The notes beneath the pieces were generated by a model. The model made no database searches, was not told the DNA's origin, and worked only from the letters and a program-made list of their open reading frames with translations. DNA of 64,000 nt from NCBI GenBank assembly GCA_050699515.1, contig JBOHFF010000101.1, positions 10,894 through 74,893 on the forward strand, written 5' to 3'. Source of the DNA: GCA-003244245 sp050699515 (lineage in GTDB: Bacteria > Actinomycetota > Actinomycetes > Mycobacteriales > Pseudonocardiaceae). Shown one piece after another: positions 1-8,457 of the stretch; position 1 is the first letter of the stretch, and each line of letters starts with the position of its first letter. The position numbers and the translations under genes were made by a program.

Positions 1-2
1 AG

Positions 3-965
3 GTCTCCCGCCAGGCGGTGGGGCGGATCGTGCCGGCAGTGCCCGCCCCACCGATCCCGGCCGGGGCCGACTTCGCCCAGGACGGTTCACCGAGCTTCAT
101 CACACCGAACCGGGACTTCTACCGCGTCGACGTCAACCTCACCCTGCCGCAGCTGCGGGCCGAGGACTGGCGGTTGCGCGTCCACGGGATGGTCGACCGG
201 GAGGTCACGCTCAGCTACGACGATCTGAGTGCGCGGCAGCTGATCGAACGGTCCGTGACGATGACCTGCGTGTCCAACGAGATCGGCGGGCCCTACCTGT
301 CCACCTCGAACTTCACCGGCGTGCTGCTGGCTGACATCCTCGCCGAGGCCGGGGTGCGACCGGGCGCCGAGCAGGCGTTCACCACCAGCGTGGACGGCTG
401 GACCTGCGGCACCCCGACCGCCACCCTCACCGATCCGGACCGGGGAGCCATGCTGGTGATCGGGATGAATCGGGAGCCGTTGCCGATCGAGCACGGCTTC
501 CCCGTCCGGATGATCGTTCCGGGGCTCTACGGCTTCGTATCCGGCACAAAGTGGATCACTGATATGCAGCTCACCACCTTCGAGGCGCAACAGGCCTACT
601 GGGCGCGGCGGGACTGGGGGAAGCGGGCGCCGATCAAGACGATGTCCCGGATCGACAGTCCCGGTGCGTTCGAGCGGGTCAGCCCCGACACCCCGATCAC
701 CGGCGTCGCCTGGGCGCAGACCCGAGGCATCGCCAAGGTCGAGGTACGTCTCGATCGCGGTGAGTGGCGACCCGCGGAGCTGTCCACTGAAGTCAACCTG
801 GACACTTGGCGGATGTTCCGGCTGCGGGGGCGCTGGACGCCCGGTGCACACTCCGTCGAGGTCCGCGCAACGGACAAAAACGGATACACCCAGACCCAAG
901 ATCGGGCTGCGCCCATCCCGGATGGTGCCACTGGATGGCACTCGGTACAGTTCACCGTCCAATGA
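3..965 (+). CDS. Sulfite oxidase-family molybdopterin-dependent oxidoreductase (5'-truncated by window edge)
   Basis: The reading frame is open to the first base of the window, so the N-terminus lies outside it. What remains is the core of a sulfite-oxidase-like molybdoenzyme. The motif TMTCVSNEIGG carries the cysteine expected to ligate molybdenum, and a C-terminal dimerisation-type Ig-like domain begins near IDSPGAF. The sequence PGLYGFVSGTKWI is typical of the cofactor-binding domain. Membrane-anchored members of this family sit beside fasciclin proteins and often SigK/RskA in actinobacteria, and a fasciclin lipoprotein follows here. The physiological substrate cannot be read from sequence. 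Confidence 0.9.
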   Translation, partial: VSRQAVGRIVPAVPAPPIPAGADFAQDGSPSFITPNRDFYRVDVNLTLPQLRAEDWRLRVHGMVDREVTLSYDDLSARQLIERSVTMTCVSNEIGGPYLSTSNFTGVLLADILAEAGVRPGAEQAFTTSVDGWTCGTPTATLTDPDRGAMLVIGMNREPLPIEHGFPVRMIVPGLYGFVSGTKWITDMQLTTFEAQQAYWARRDWGKRAPIKTMSRIDSPGAFERVSPDTPITGVAWAQTRGIAKVEVRLDRGEWRPAELSTEVNLDTWRMFRLRGRWTPGAHSVEVRATDKNGYTQTQDRAAPIPDGATGWHSVQFTVQ

Positions 966-1112
966 GTCTCTGTCCGATGAGGACGGGTCCGGTTCAGCGC
1001 AGATGTGTCCTATTCGTAATCTGACGCGGTGAACCCGACGTCGCGGATAACCGAAGTAATAAACCGTGAGGCCCGGATAGGCCGGGCATCCCGATGAGGA
1101 GTTGAGATCGAG

Positions 1113-1796
1113 TTGAGGAAGATCCAGCGACTGGCCGTGGTCGGCGCCGCGGTGGCACTGACCGCCGTGGTTGGTGCCTGTAGTGCCTCTCAGGGCCCAG
1201 CCACCGATAGTCAGGCCCCGGTCAACGAGCCGGCAGCCACGCCTAGCGTGGAGGCGGCGGCGCCCACGGGCAGTGGTGTCACGAAGATCAGTGACATCTT
1301 CGGACCGGCCTGCGATCAGGTGCCCAAGTCGGGCGAGGGCTCGGCGGCGGGCATGGTCGACGACCCGGTGGCCACCGCGGCGAGTAACAACCCACTGCTG
1401 ACCACCCTGGTCAAGGCCGTGACCGCGGCAAACCTGGGGGACACCTTGAACAGTTCCCCGGCGCTGACCGTGTTCGCCCCGGCTGACCCGGCGTTCCAGG
1501 CATTGGAGGCGCAGAACCCGGGCATCCTCAAGGAGCTGACCACCGCTTCGGACGTGGCCTCGCCGAACAGCAAGCTGGCCAAGATCCTGACCTACCACGT
1601 GGTCGGCAAGCGTTACGATGCCGCGGGCATCGTCTCTGCGGGCTCACTGGACAGCCTGCAGGGCGCTAAGATCAACATTGGTGGTACCTCGGCGGCGCCG
1701 ACCGTGAACGGCGCAACGGTGCTGTGTGGCAACATTCCCACCCAGAACGCCACCGTGTTCGTGATCGGGCAGGTGTTGTCGCCGCCGGCTTCGTAA
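1113..1796 (+). CDS. Fasciclin (FAS1) domain lipoprotein, MPT70/MPT83-like
   Basis: This 227-residue exported lipoprotein starts at TTG, with a purine-rich GAGGAG about 11 bases upstream. Residues 1-23 form a signal peptide ending in a lipobox (VVGAC), followed by a low-complexity Pro/Ala/Thr linker. One FAS1 domain (about residues 60-225) follows. Recognisable blocks are NNPLLTTLVKAV, LTVFAPADPAF, KILTYHVV and the C-terminal ATVFVIGQVL. FAS1 domains act in adhesion and cell-surface interactions. In mycobacteria the mpt70/mpt83 proteins are SigK-controlled and lie near a molybdoenzyme, matching the upstream neighbour. No clear SigK promoter was seen in the 147-base gap. Confidence 0.88.
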   Translation: MRKIQRLAVVGAAVALTAVVGACSASQGPATDSQAPVNEPAATPSVEAAAPTGSGVTKISDIFGPACDQVPKSGEGSAAGMVDDPVATAASNNPLLTTLVKAVTAANLGDTLNSSPALTVFAPADPAFQALEAQNPGILKELTTASDVASPNSKLAKILTYHVVGKRYDAAGIVSAGSLDSLQGAKINIGGTSAAPTVNGATVLCGNIPTQNATVFVIGQVLSPPAS

Positions 1797-1850
1797 GGCT
1801 GCCGGCTTCCTCGGACTGGGTGGTTACGTCAGTCTGAGATGTGCGTTTAC

Positions 1851-1889
1851 ACGTCAGGGGCGGCTCCATCATGGAGCCGCCCCTGACGT
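1851..1889 (+). terminator. Intrinsic-type terminator hairpin after the FAS1 gene
   Basis: A perfect inverted repeat with 19-base arms (1851-1869 and 1871-1889) around one central base lies 54 bases after the FAS1 stop. There is no T-run, as is common in high-GC actinobacteria. The rest of the gap to 2121 shows no supported gene. Confidence 0.8.
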
Positions 1890-2121
1890 ATGTCGTGAGA
1901 CTCCTGGCGTCCACGCCCCCGATCGGTAACGATCTCATATATATCGACCAGATGCTCTTTTCGGTGGTTGAGCGGTAGGAGTCCGGCATTCGTCCTCCTC
2001 CTGGTGTCGATCGTTTCGGCGGAGATTGCTCAAGATAATTCGCACGCGTGAACCAAGATCATCCGGGTAGCATGGATCGGCGAGTTGAACAGGCGTGTCG
2101 CCGCCGTTGAAGATCGCGACT

Positions 2122-2139
2122 TTGTTCCTGCGTTCACAA
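2122..2139 (+). promoter_or_regulatory. Rex operator (ROP) upstream of rex-hemACD
   Basis: TTGTTCCTGCGTTCACAA matches the Streptomyces-type Rex consensus TTGTGAACGCGTTCACAA at 14 of 18 positions. The right half-site is perfect and the left one degenerate. It lies 82 bases before the rex start codon, as expected for NADH/NAD-sensitive autoregulation of the whole operon. Confidence 0.75.
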
Positions 2140-2221
2140 GCGGCTACCGTGGACGCCTGCCAGGGCGACGGTGCCCAGCTCCCAGACCCGCTTGCCGGTG
2201 TGATCCGAGAGGAAGCCACGC

Positions 2222-2944
2222 GTGACGGTGCATCAGCACGGCCGCTACAGCACGCCTGTTGACGACCTGCCCTCGCGCGCCGTGCCCGAGGCTGCGGTCG
2301 GTCGCCTTGCCGTCTACCTGCGGGTACTCACCACGATGATCGAGCAGGGCGTCACCACGATGTCCAGTGAGGAGCTCGCCGGCGCGGCCGGGGTGAACTC
2401 AGCGACCCTGCGCAAGGACCTGTCCTACGTGGGTTCCTACGGCACCCGGGGGGTGGGTTACGACACGGCGCGGCTGGTGGAACACATCGAGCGTCTGCTC
2501 GGGCTCACCCGGCACCACAGTGTCGCCGTGGTCGGTATCGGCAATCTCGGCCACGCGCTGGCCAACTACGGCGGCTTCCCGGACCGGGGCTTCCCGGTCA
2601 CGGCGCTGTTCGACCTCGACGAGGACCTGATCGGGATCCCGGTCGGTGGCCTGCCCGTCGACCACGTCGAGGGCATTCCCGTGGTGTGCGCCGAGCGCGA
2701 GGTGACCATCGGGGTGATCTGTACCCCGGCCGCCGCTGCGCAGTGGGTGTGTGACCTGCTGGTAGCCGGTGGTGTCCGGTGCATCCTCAACTTCGCTCCG
2801 GTGGTGTTGCAGGTGCCTGAGGACGTCGAGGTGCGTCGGGTGGATCTTGCGGTGGAGCTGCAGATCCTGTCGTTCTACCAGGCTCGCCGCTCCGACGGTC
2901 CGGGACCGGTGGCGCAGCCTGCTCCGATCGTGGTGGGCCGATGA
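2222..2944 (+). CDS. rex: Redox-sensing transcriptional repressor Rex
   Basis: This 240-residue Rex repressor senses the NADH/NAD+ ratio and represses respiratory and haem genes. The N-terminal winged helix (about residues 20-80) contains the conserved segment SATLRKDLSYVG and the following GxRGxGY. A Rossmann fold with VGIGNLGHAL (about 103-112) binds NAD(H), and the C-terminal domain-swapped helix ends in LQILSFYQ. The GTG start is followed in frame by the whole conserved domain. The stop overlaps hemA by the ATGA arrangement. In Streptomyces rex is likewise first in a rex-hemACD operon, so this layout implies redox control of haem synthesis. A matching operator lies upstream. Confidence 0.96.
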   Translation: MTVHQHGRYSTPVDDLPSRAVPEAAVGRLAVYLRVLTTMIEQGVTTMSSEELAGAAGVNSATLRKDLSYVGSYGTRGVGYDTARLVEHIERLLGLTRHHSVAVVGIGNLGHALANYGGFPDRGFPVTALFDLDEDLIGIPVGGLPVDHVEGIPVVCAEREVTIGVICTPAAAAQWVCDLLVAGGVRCILNFAPVVLQVPEDVEVRRVDLAVELQILSFYQARRSDGPGPVAQPAPIVVGR

Positions 2945-4299
2945 GTCTGGTGGTCGTCGGGTTGTCCCATCGCAGTGCGCCGGTCGGCGTGCTGGAGCGG
3001 GTTGCGGTGTCCGCTGCCGAAACCGGCAAGGTGCTGGCTCAACTGCTCGAACGCGAGCACATCGCCGAGGCACTGGTGTTGTCGACCTGCAATCGCGTCG
3101 AGGTCTACGCGGTGGTGACCACCTTCCATGGTGGCTTGGCCGACATCACCGACGTGCTGGCCCGGCAGTCCGCGGTCGCCCTGGATGAGCTGTCGGACCA
3201 CCTGTACGTGCACTACGCGGCGGCTGGGGTGGAGCACCTGTTCTCGGTCGCCGCCGGACTCGACTCGATGGTCGTCGGGGAGCCCCAGATCCTTGGCCAA
3301 CTGCGCGCCGCGTACGCCGATGCCGAGCAGGTCGGCACCATCGGGCGGACCCTGCACGAGGTCGTGCAGCAGGCGCTGCGGGTGGGCAAGCGGGTGCACA
3401 CCGAGACCGGCATCGATGCCGCAGGAGCCTCGGTGGTCTCCGAAGCCCTGTCCGCGGTGGCGGCCGAGTTCGCCGCCGCCGACGGTACGGGCCTTGCTGC
3501 CCGGCGGGTGCTGGTGCTCGGCGCCGGCTCCATGGGTGGCCTGGCCGCGGCCCAGCTGCGCCGGGCCGGAGTGGCCGAGATCGTGCTGGCCAACCGCACT
3601 CAGGCGAGCGCGCAGCGGCTTGCCGCGCTGTGCGAGGCCGAGGGCACCCCCGCCCGGGCCATCGCCCTGGAAGACCTCACCAGCGTGCTCGCCACCGTTG
3701 ATCTGGTCATCTGCTGTACCGGTGCCACCGGCGCGGTGCTCAGCGTCGACCAGATCACCCAGGCCGGCCGACCCCTGGTGGTGTGTGACCTGGGGTTGCC
3801 CCGCAACGTCGAGCCCGGCGTGGGTGAGGTACCCGGCATCGTCCTGCTGGATCTGAGCACCGTGGCGAACCGGCTGGAGCAGCGCAGCTCGGGAACCACC
3901 GCGGTCGGCGCTGCGCACTGCCTCATCACCCAGGAGGTGCGCGACTACCTGGCCACCCAGCGCGCCGCTGAGGTCACCCCGACGGTCGCCGCGTTGCGCA
4001 AACGCGCGGCCGAGGTGGTGGACGCGGAGCTGTTACGGCTGGAGGGTCGGTTGCCGCGTCTCGACGCCGCGGTGCGCGATGAGCTGGCCCGGACCGTGCG
4101 CCGGGTGGTGGACAAGCTGCTGCACGCCCCCACCGTGCGGGTCAAGCAGCTCGCCGAGTCCGGTGGCGGCGAGGCCTACGCGGACGCCCTGCGGGAGCTG
4201 TTCGAGCTCGACCCGCAGGCCGCGGCCGCCATCGCCGCGCCGATCCGTCCGCCAGCCGACCCCGACCCTTCCCCAGCCGACCGTTCTGGAGTCCAGTGA
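2941..4299 (+). CDS. hemA: Glutamyl-tRNA reductase
   Basis: HemA reduces glutamyl-tRNA(Glu) to glutamate-1-semialdehyde, the first committed step of the C5 tetrapyrrole route. The catalytic domain has GLSHRSAPVGVLE at the N-terminus and the nucleophilic Cys50 in LSTCNRVEVYA. The NADPH-binding domain has LGAGSMGGLAA near residue 195, and a helical dimerisation domain forms the C-terminus. The length of 452 residues is normal. Translation is coupled to rex (ATGA overlap) and to hemC (TGATG). Confidence 0.97.
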   Translation: MSLVVVGLSHRSAPVGVLERVAVSAAETGKVLAQLLEREHIAEALVLSTCNRVEVYAVVTTFHGGLADITDVLARQSAVALDELSDHLYVHYAAAGVEHLFSVAAGLDSMVVGEPQILGQLRAAYADAEQVGTIGRTLHEVVQQALRVGKRVHTETGIDAAGASVVSEALSAVAAEFAAADGTGLAARRVLVLGAGSMGGLAAAQLRRAGVAEIVLANRTQASAQRLAALCEAEGTPARAIALEDLTSVLATVDLVICCTGATGAVLSVDQITQAGRPLVVCDLGLPRNVEPGVGEVPGIVLLDLSTVANRLEQRSSGTTAVGAAHCLITQEVRDYLATQRAAEVTPTVAALRKRAAEVVDAELLRLEGRLPRLDAAVRDELARTVRRVVDKLLHAPTVRVKQLAESGGGEAYADALRELFELDPQAAAAIAAPIRPPADPDPSPADRSGVQ

Positions 4300-5264
4300 T
4301 GGGCGCGCTGATGCTGGGGACCCGGGGCAGCGCGTTGGCGCTGGTCCAGACCGAGTGGGTGGCCCGTCGGCTGCGGATCGCGGGTGCCACGGTGCAGGCG
4401 GTGCCGGTGCCCGCGAGCGGCGACGCCTACTCGGCGTTGCGGGACGCCCTGGTGGCAGGCGAGATCGACGTGGCGGTGCACTCCTACAAGGATCTGCCGG
4501 TCGAGGCGGATCCGCGAGTGGCCGTCGCCGCAGTGCCGGAACGGGCGGATCCGCGTGATGCGCTGGTGGCCCGGGATGGGATGGTGCTGGGCGAGTTGCC
4601 TGCCGGGGCGGTGCTCGGCACCAGCTCGCCGCGACGGGGCAGCCAATTGCGGGCGCTGGGCCTGGGACTGCAGGTGGTGCCGATCCGCGGCAACGTCGAC
4701 TCGCGGATCCGCCGGGTCCGCGACGGGGAGCTTGATGGTGTGGTGATCGCCGCTGCCGGGTTGGCCCGGCTAGGCCGGCTTGCGGAGGCCACCGAACTGC
4801 TCGACCCGTTGCAGATGTTGCCTGCGCCCGGGCAGGGAGCGCTGGCCTGTGAGTGCCGGGCTGCGGATCTGGACACCGAGCATCTGCTGGGCACCGCGCT
4901 CGACGACGCGGGGGTGCGGGCCGCGGTCGCTGCCGAGCGAGCGTTGCTCGCCGCGGTGGTGCAGGGCGGTGGCGCCGCGGTCGGGGCGCTCGCCGACGTC
5001 GTCGAGGACTTGGATGACGAGGGTCGGGTCGTGCTGCGGTTGTTCCTGCGGGGGGTCCTCGCCACCGTGGACGGCGATCTGCACCGGTCGTCCGCTACTG
5101 CGCCGTACTCCGCAGCGTCTGATTCTGTTGGGGAGCCAACCGATGCCGAGAAGCTCGGCCGTCAGGTGGCGGCTGAGTTGCTGGATCTGGCGGCAGGCGC
5201 GCTGGGTGAGACACCCAGCGCTGCGCGACCAGGTCCGAGGCCTGAGTGGGAAACGAGTGGGTAA
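4299..5264 (+). CDS. hemC: Hydroxymethylbilane synthase (porphobilinogen deaminase), lacking the cofactor cysteine
   Basis: HemC polymerises four porphobilinogens on a dipyrromethane primer attached to a conserved cysteine. The protein has LGTRGSALALVQ, HSYKDLP with the catalytic Asp at residue 65, SSPRRGSQLRALG and RGNVDSRIRRV. Two expected elements are missing. The cofactor loop reads VQGGGAAVGA at residues 221-230, with glycine where GCxAPVGA should supply cysteine. About 15 residues of the active-site loop between GD (41-42) and ALRDAL are also absent. A neighbouring in-frame GTG (4296) is an alternative start. The operon position is standard. The protein is either inactive, unusual in mechanism, or complemented by another copy. 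Confidence 0.9.
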   Translation: MGALMLGTRGSALALVQTEWVARRLRIAGATVQAVPVPASGDAYSALRDALVAGEIDVAVHSYKDLPVEADPRVAVAAVPERADPRDALVARDGMVLGELPAGAVLGTSSPRRGSQLRALGLGLQVVPIRGNVDSRIRRVRDGELDGVVIAAAGLARLGRLAEATELLDPLQMLPAPGQGALACECRAADLDTEHLLGTALDDAGVRAAVAAERALLAAVVQGGGAAVGALADVVEDLDDEGRVVLRLFLRGVLATVDGDLHRSSATAPYSAASDSVGEPTDAEKLGRQVAAELLDLAAGALGETPSAARPGPRPEWETSG

Positions 5265-6794
5265 ATGAGCAGTGTTTGCAAGATCACCGGACGGATCGCC
5301 TTTGTCGGTGCCGGTCCCGGTGACTCCGGAATGCTCACCGTGCGAGCGCAGCACCTGCTGGGCGGTGCTGAGCTGCTGGTGACCGACCTTGACGTGCCGG
5401 CCGAGGTGTACGCGCCGGCCGGCACGAGTGCTGAGGTGCGCCCGGCGGTGGGAGAGGCCGGCGAGGTCGCCAAGGACCTGGTCGCCGAGGCCAAGAGCGG
5501 GCGGAGCGTGGTGCGCCTGGTCTCCGGGGATCCACTGACCGCGGATTCCGTGGTCGCCGAGGTGCAGGCGGTCGCTCGCGCCTCGGTGCCCTTCGAGGTG
5601 GTGCCCGGCGTGCCCGCGGGTACCGCGGTGCCGGCCTTTGCCGGGGTGCCGCTGGGCTCCGGGCACGTCGAGGCCGACGTCCGGGCGGGTGTCGACTGGG
5701 CGGCGCTGGCCGCGGTGCCGGGCCCGCTGGTGCTGCACGCCACCGCGTCTCATCTGGCGGAGGCGGCGGCCGCGCTGGTCCAGCACGGGCTGGCCCCGCA
5801 GACCCCGGTGGCGGTCACCGCGGCGGGCACGATGCCCACCCAGCACACCGTGGAGACCACGCTGGCGTCGCTGCGTGCTGATGTCGGCGAGCTCACCGGG
5901 CCGCTGGTGGTCACCGTCGGCTCCGTGGTGGGGCAGCGCAGCAAGCTGTCCTGGTGGGAGTCCCGGGCGCTCTACGGCTGGAAGGTGCTGGTGCCGCGGA
6001 CCAAGGAGCAGGCCGGCGCGATGAGTGAGCGGCTCGCGGTGCACGGGGCGGTGCCCGTGGAGGTGCCGACGATCTCGGTGGAGCCGCCGCGGTCCCCGGC
6101 GCAGATGGAACGCGCGGTCAAGGGGCTCGTCGACGGTCGTTACCAGTGGGTGGTGTTCACCTCCACCAACGCGGTCCGCGCGGTCTGGGACAAGTTCGCC
6201 GAGTTCGGGCTGGATGCCCGCGCGTTCGCCGGCGTGAAGATCGCCTGTGTCGGGGAGGCCACCGCGGAGCGGGTGCGCTCGATGGGGATCGTCCCGGAGC
6301 TGCTGCCCTCCGGGGAGCAGTCCTCCGAGGGTCTGCTGGCCGACTTCCCTCCCTTCGACGACATCCTCGACCCGGTCGACCGGGTGCTGCTGCCGCGCGC
6401 GGACATCGCGACCGAGACGCTGGCCGCGGGGCTGCGCGAGCGAGGTTGGGAGATCGACGACGTGACGGCCTACCGCACCGTGCGGGCCGCCCCGCCGCCG
6501 GCCGAGACCCGAGAGATGATCAAGACGGGCGGCTTCGACGCGGTGTGCTTCACCTCCTCGTCCACCGTGCGCAACCTGGTCGGCATCGCCGGTAAGCCGC
6601 ACGCTCGCACGATCGTCGCCTGCATCGGCCCGGCAACGGCCGAGACCGCCGTCGAGTTCGGCCTCCGCGTAGACGTCCAACCCGAAGTAGCTCAAATAGG
6701 CCCCCTGGTAGACGCCCTAGCCGAGCATGCAACGCAGTTGCGGGCGGCTGGCGCCCTCCCGCCACCCCGCAAAGCCAAGACCCGCCGCCGCTAG
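5265..6794 (+). CDS. hemD: Fused uroporphyrinogen-III methyltransferase-like / uroporphyrinogen-III synthase
   Basis: This 509-residue fusion is the usual actinobacterial architecture. Residues 8-230 form a SUMT-like tetrapyrrole methylase fold with VGAGPGDSGMLTVRA and RLVSGDPL. The catalytic motifs are weaker than in CobA/CysG, as in other actinobacterial fusions. Residues 240-490 form HemD, which cyclises hydroxymethylbilane to uroporphyrinogen III (blocks VLVPRTKEQAGAMSERL, FTSTNAVRAVW, FTSSSTVRNLVG, CIGPATAETA). ATG follows the hemC stop directly with no spacer, so translation is probably coupled. A basic tail (KAKTRRR) ends the protein. Confidence 0.93.
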   Translation: MSSVCKITGRIAFVGAGPGDSGMLTVRAQHLLGGAELLVTDLDVPAEVYAPAGTSAEVRPAVGEAGEVAKDLVAEAKSGRSVVRLVSGDPLTADSVVAEVQAVARASVPFEVVPGVPAGTAVPAFAGVPLGSGHVEADVRAGVDWAALAAVPGPLVLHATASHLAEAAAALVQHGLAPQTPVAVTAAGTMPTQHTVETTLASLRADVGELTGPLVVTVGSVVGQRSKLSWWESRALYGWKVLVPRTKEQAGAMSERLAVHGAVPVEVPTISVEPPRSPAQMERAVKGLVDGRYQWVVFTSTNAVRAVWDKFAEFGLDARAFAGVKIACVGEATAERVRSMGIVPELLPSGEQSSEGLLADFPPFDDILDPVDRVLLPRADIATETLAAGLRERGWEIDDVTAYRTVRAAPPPAETREMIKTGGFDAVCFTSSSTVRNLVGIAGKPHARTIVACIGPATAETAVEFGLRVDVQPEVAQIGPLVDALAEHATQLRAAGALPPPRKAKTRRR

Positions 6795-6798
6795 CTCC

Positions 6799-6861
6799 CG
6801 CGTTCTGGATGCAGACTGCTGTATGTCGGGGTTGTTTACCGCGTTCTGCATCCAGAACGCG
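6799..6861. repeat. 17-bp inverted repeat between hemD and hemB
   Basis: Arms 6799-6815 and 6845-6861 are perfect reverse complements separated by 29 bases. The right part also folds alone: GCGTTCTG and CAGAACGC pair around a CATC loop. The ten bases CCGCGTTCTG occur twice in direct orientation (6798 and 6839). This could be an attenuator or terminator between hemD and hemB, or a copy of a dispersed palindromic element. The hemB ribosome-binding site follows immediately. Confidence 0.75.
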
Positions 6862-6879
6862 CCAGGAGTAGGGGACGTG

Positions 6880-7851
6880 ATGTATCCGAGTAGTCGGCCC
6901 CGGCGGTTGCGGACGACAGCGGCGATGCGGGGGTTGGTGCGGGAGACGGTGGTGGCGGCGGAGCATCTGGTGTTGCCGGTGTTCGTCAAGGAGGGTGCCA
7001 GGGAGGCGGTGCCGATCCCGTCCATGCCCGGTGTGGTGCAGCACACCAGGGATTCGCTGCGCAAGGCCGCCGCCGAGGCGGTGGCTGCCGGGCTCGGCGG
7101 GATCATGCTGTTCGGCGTACCTGCCACCAAGGACGCCACCGGCTCCGGGGCGCTGGACCCGGACGGAGTGCTCAACACCGCCCTGCGCGACGTGCGCAGC
7201 GAGGTCGGTGACGATATCGTGATCATGGCTGACACCTGTCTGGACGAGTTCACCGATCACGGCCACTGCGGCCTGCTGGACGCCCAAGGCCGGGTGGACA
7301 ACGACGCCACCCTCGAGGTGTACGCGCGGATGGCCGTCGCGCAGGTCCAAGCGGGCGCCCACCTGGTCGGCCTGTCCGGCATGATGGACGGCCAGGTCGG
7401 GGCGGTCCGGGTGGCGCTGGACACTGTGGGCTGCCGGAATGCTGGGATCCTGGCCTACAGCGCCAAGTACGCCTCGGCGTTCTACAGCCCGTTCCGTGAC
7501 GCGGTGGAGTCGGCGCTGCGCGGGGACCGGCTGACCTACCAGCAGGATCCAGCCAATGTCCGGGAGGCGCTGCGCGAGACGGCCCTGGATCTCGCCGAGG
7601 GCGCCGACATCGTCATGGTCAAGCCGGCGATGTCCTACCTGGACGTGCTGCACGCGGTGGCCGAGCGCTCCGATGTGCCCGTTGCTGCCTACCAGGTCTC
7701 CGGCGAGTACTCGATGGTGGAAGCGGCGGTGGCGCAGGGCTGGCTGGATCGGCGGCGCACCGTGCTGGAGACGCTGACCTCGATCCGCCGCGCCGGCGCC
7801 GACCTGGTACTGACGTACTGGGCGGTGCAGGCTGCAGGCTGGCTGCGCTGA
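6880..7851 (+). CDS. hemB: Delta-aminolevulinic acid dehydratase (porphobilinogen synthase)
   Basis: HemB condenses two 5-aminolevulinates to porphobilinogen. The start is ATG 6880 (GTG 6877 is an alternative), with AGGAG at 6864; in-frame upstream codons are not family-like. The metal site reads ADTCLDEFTDHGHCGLL, with Cys, Asp and Cys, as in mycobacterial HemB and not the all-Cys zinc type. The two active-site lysines lie in YSAKYASAFY and VMVKPAMSYLD. The length of 323 residues is normal. Its separation from hemD by a palindrome suggests partly independent expression. Confidence 0.96.
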   Translation: MYPSSRPRRLRTTAAMRGLVRETVVAAEHLVLPVFVKEGAREAVPIPSMPGVVQHTRDSLRKAAAEAVAAGLGGIMLFGVPATKDATGSGALDPDGVLNTALRDVRSEVGDDIVIMADTCLDEFTDHGHCGLLDAQGRVDNDATLEVYARMAVAQVQAGAHLVGLSGMMDGQVGAVRVALDTVGCRNAGILAYSAKYASAFYSPFRDAVESALRGDRLTYQQDPANVREALRETALDLAEGADIVMVKPAMSYLDVLHAVAERSDVPVAAYQVSGEYSMVEAAVAQGWLDRRRTVLETLTSIRRAGADLVLTYWAVQAAGWLR

Positions 7852-7903
7852 TCGGGCATGTCCTGGCGGCCATGTCGACCGGGCAGGACTACCGTGGGAC
7901 AGC

Positions 7904-8452
7904 ATGACATCGATCCCGCCGCCGTCCGACCCGGGTGGCCAGCAGTGGCCGGCGCCGGCACCGCCCACGGGTGGCTATCAGGCGCCCGCTGCGCCCCCCC
8001 GGGGGCCCCGGCCCAGAGGCGTCGATATCTCCTTCGCGCTCTGGGTCGGCTACCTGGTGCTCATCGCAGTCAGTGTGGTGGTCGCGTTCACCCAGCTCGA
8101 CCAGGTCCAGGCCGAGGTAGTCAAGGCGCTCGCTGAGGATCCATCACTGGATCAGGCGTTGGTCCAGCGAATGGCGAAGGGTTTCTTCGTCGGTGTCCTG
8201 GTGATGTTCCTCATTTTCGTCGTCGCGACCTTCGTCTTCGCGTTGTTCATGCGGGCGGGTCGGAACTGGGCGCGGATCGCGCTGGCCGTGCTCGGTGGTC
8301 TGGCCCTGCTCCTGTGGCTGTTCGGTCTGGTGGGCAGCGCAGGCTCCGCGCTGGGGACCGGGCTGATCCAGCTCCTGCTGCTCATCGGGGCTATCGCGAC
8401 CATGTTCGGTTCGGCCGCCAATGCCTGGTTCCGGCCTCGCGTCAGGTCCTGA
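7904..8452 (+). CDS. Pro-rich N-terminus, multi-pass membrane protein (positional counterpart of Rv0513)
   Basis: This 182-residue protein has a cytoplasmic Pro/Gly-rich segment (1-40) followed by about four hydrophobic helices, for example LWVGYLVLIAVSVVVAF and VLVMFLIFVVATFVFALF. In Mycobacterium tuberculosis the genes between hemB and hemL include two small membrane proteins (Rv0513, Rv0514), and this gene occupies the first such slot. No catalytic motif is visible. Function unknown. Confidence 0.8.
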   Translation: MTSIPPPSDPGGQQWPAPAPPTGGYQAPAAPPRGPRPRGVDISFALWVGYLVLIAVSVVVAFTQLDQVQAEVVKALAEDPSLDQALVQRMAKGFFVGVLVMFLIFVVATFVFALFMRAGRNWARIALAVLGGLALLLWLFGLVGSAGSALGTGLIQLLLLIGAIATMFGSAANAWFRPRVRS

Positions 8453-8457
8453 CGCCC

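Noticed and set aside
87..1598. Open frame of 503 codons on the minus strand
   Set aside because: It is opposite the molybdoenzyme and FAS1 genes; no domain is visible.
4770..6695. Open frame of 641 codons on the minus strand
   Set aside because: It is antisense to hemC and hemD and contains no recognisable domain; high GC removes stops from such frames.
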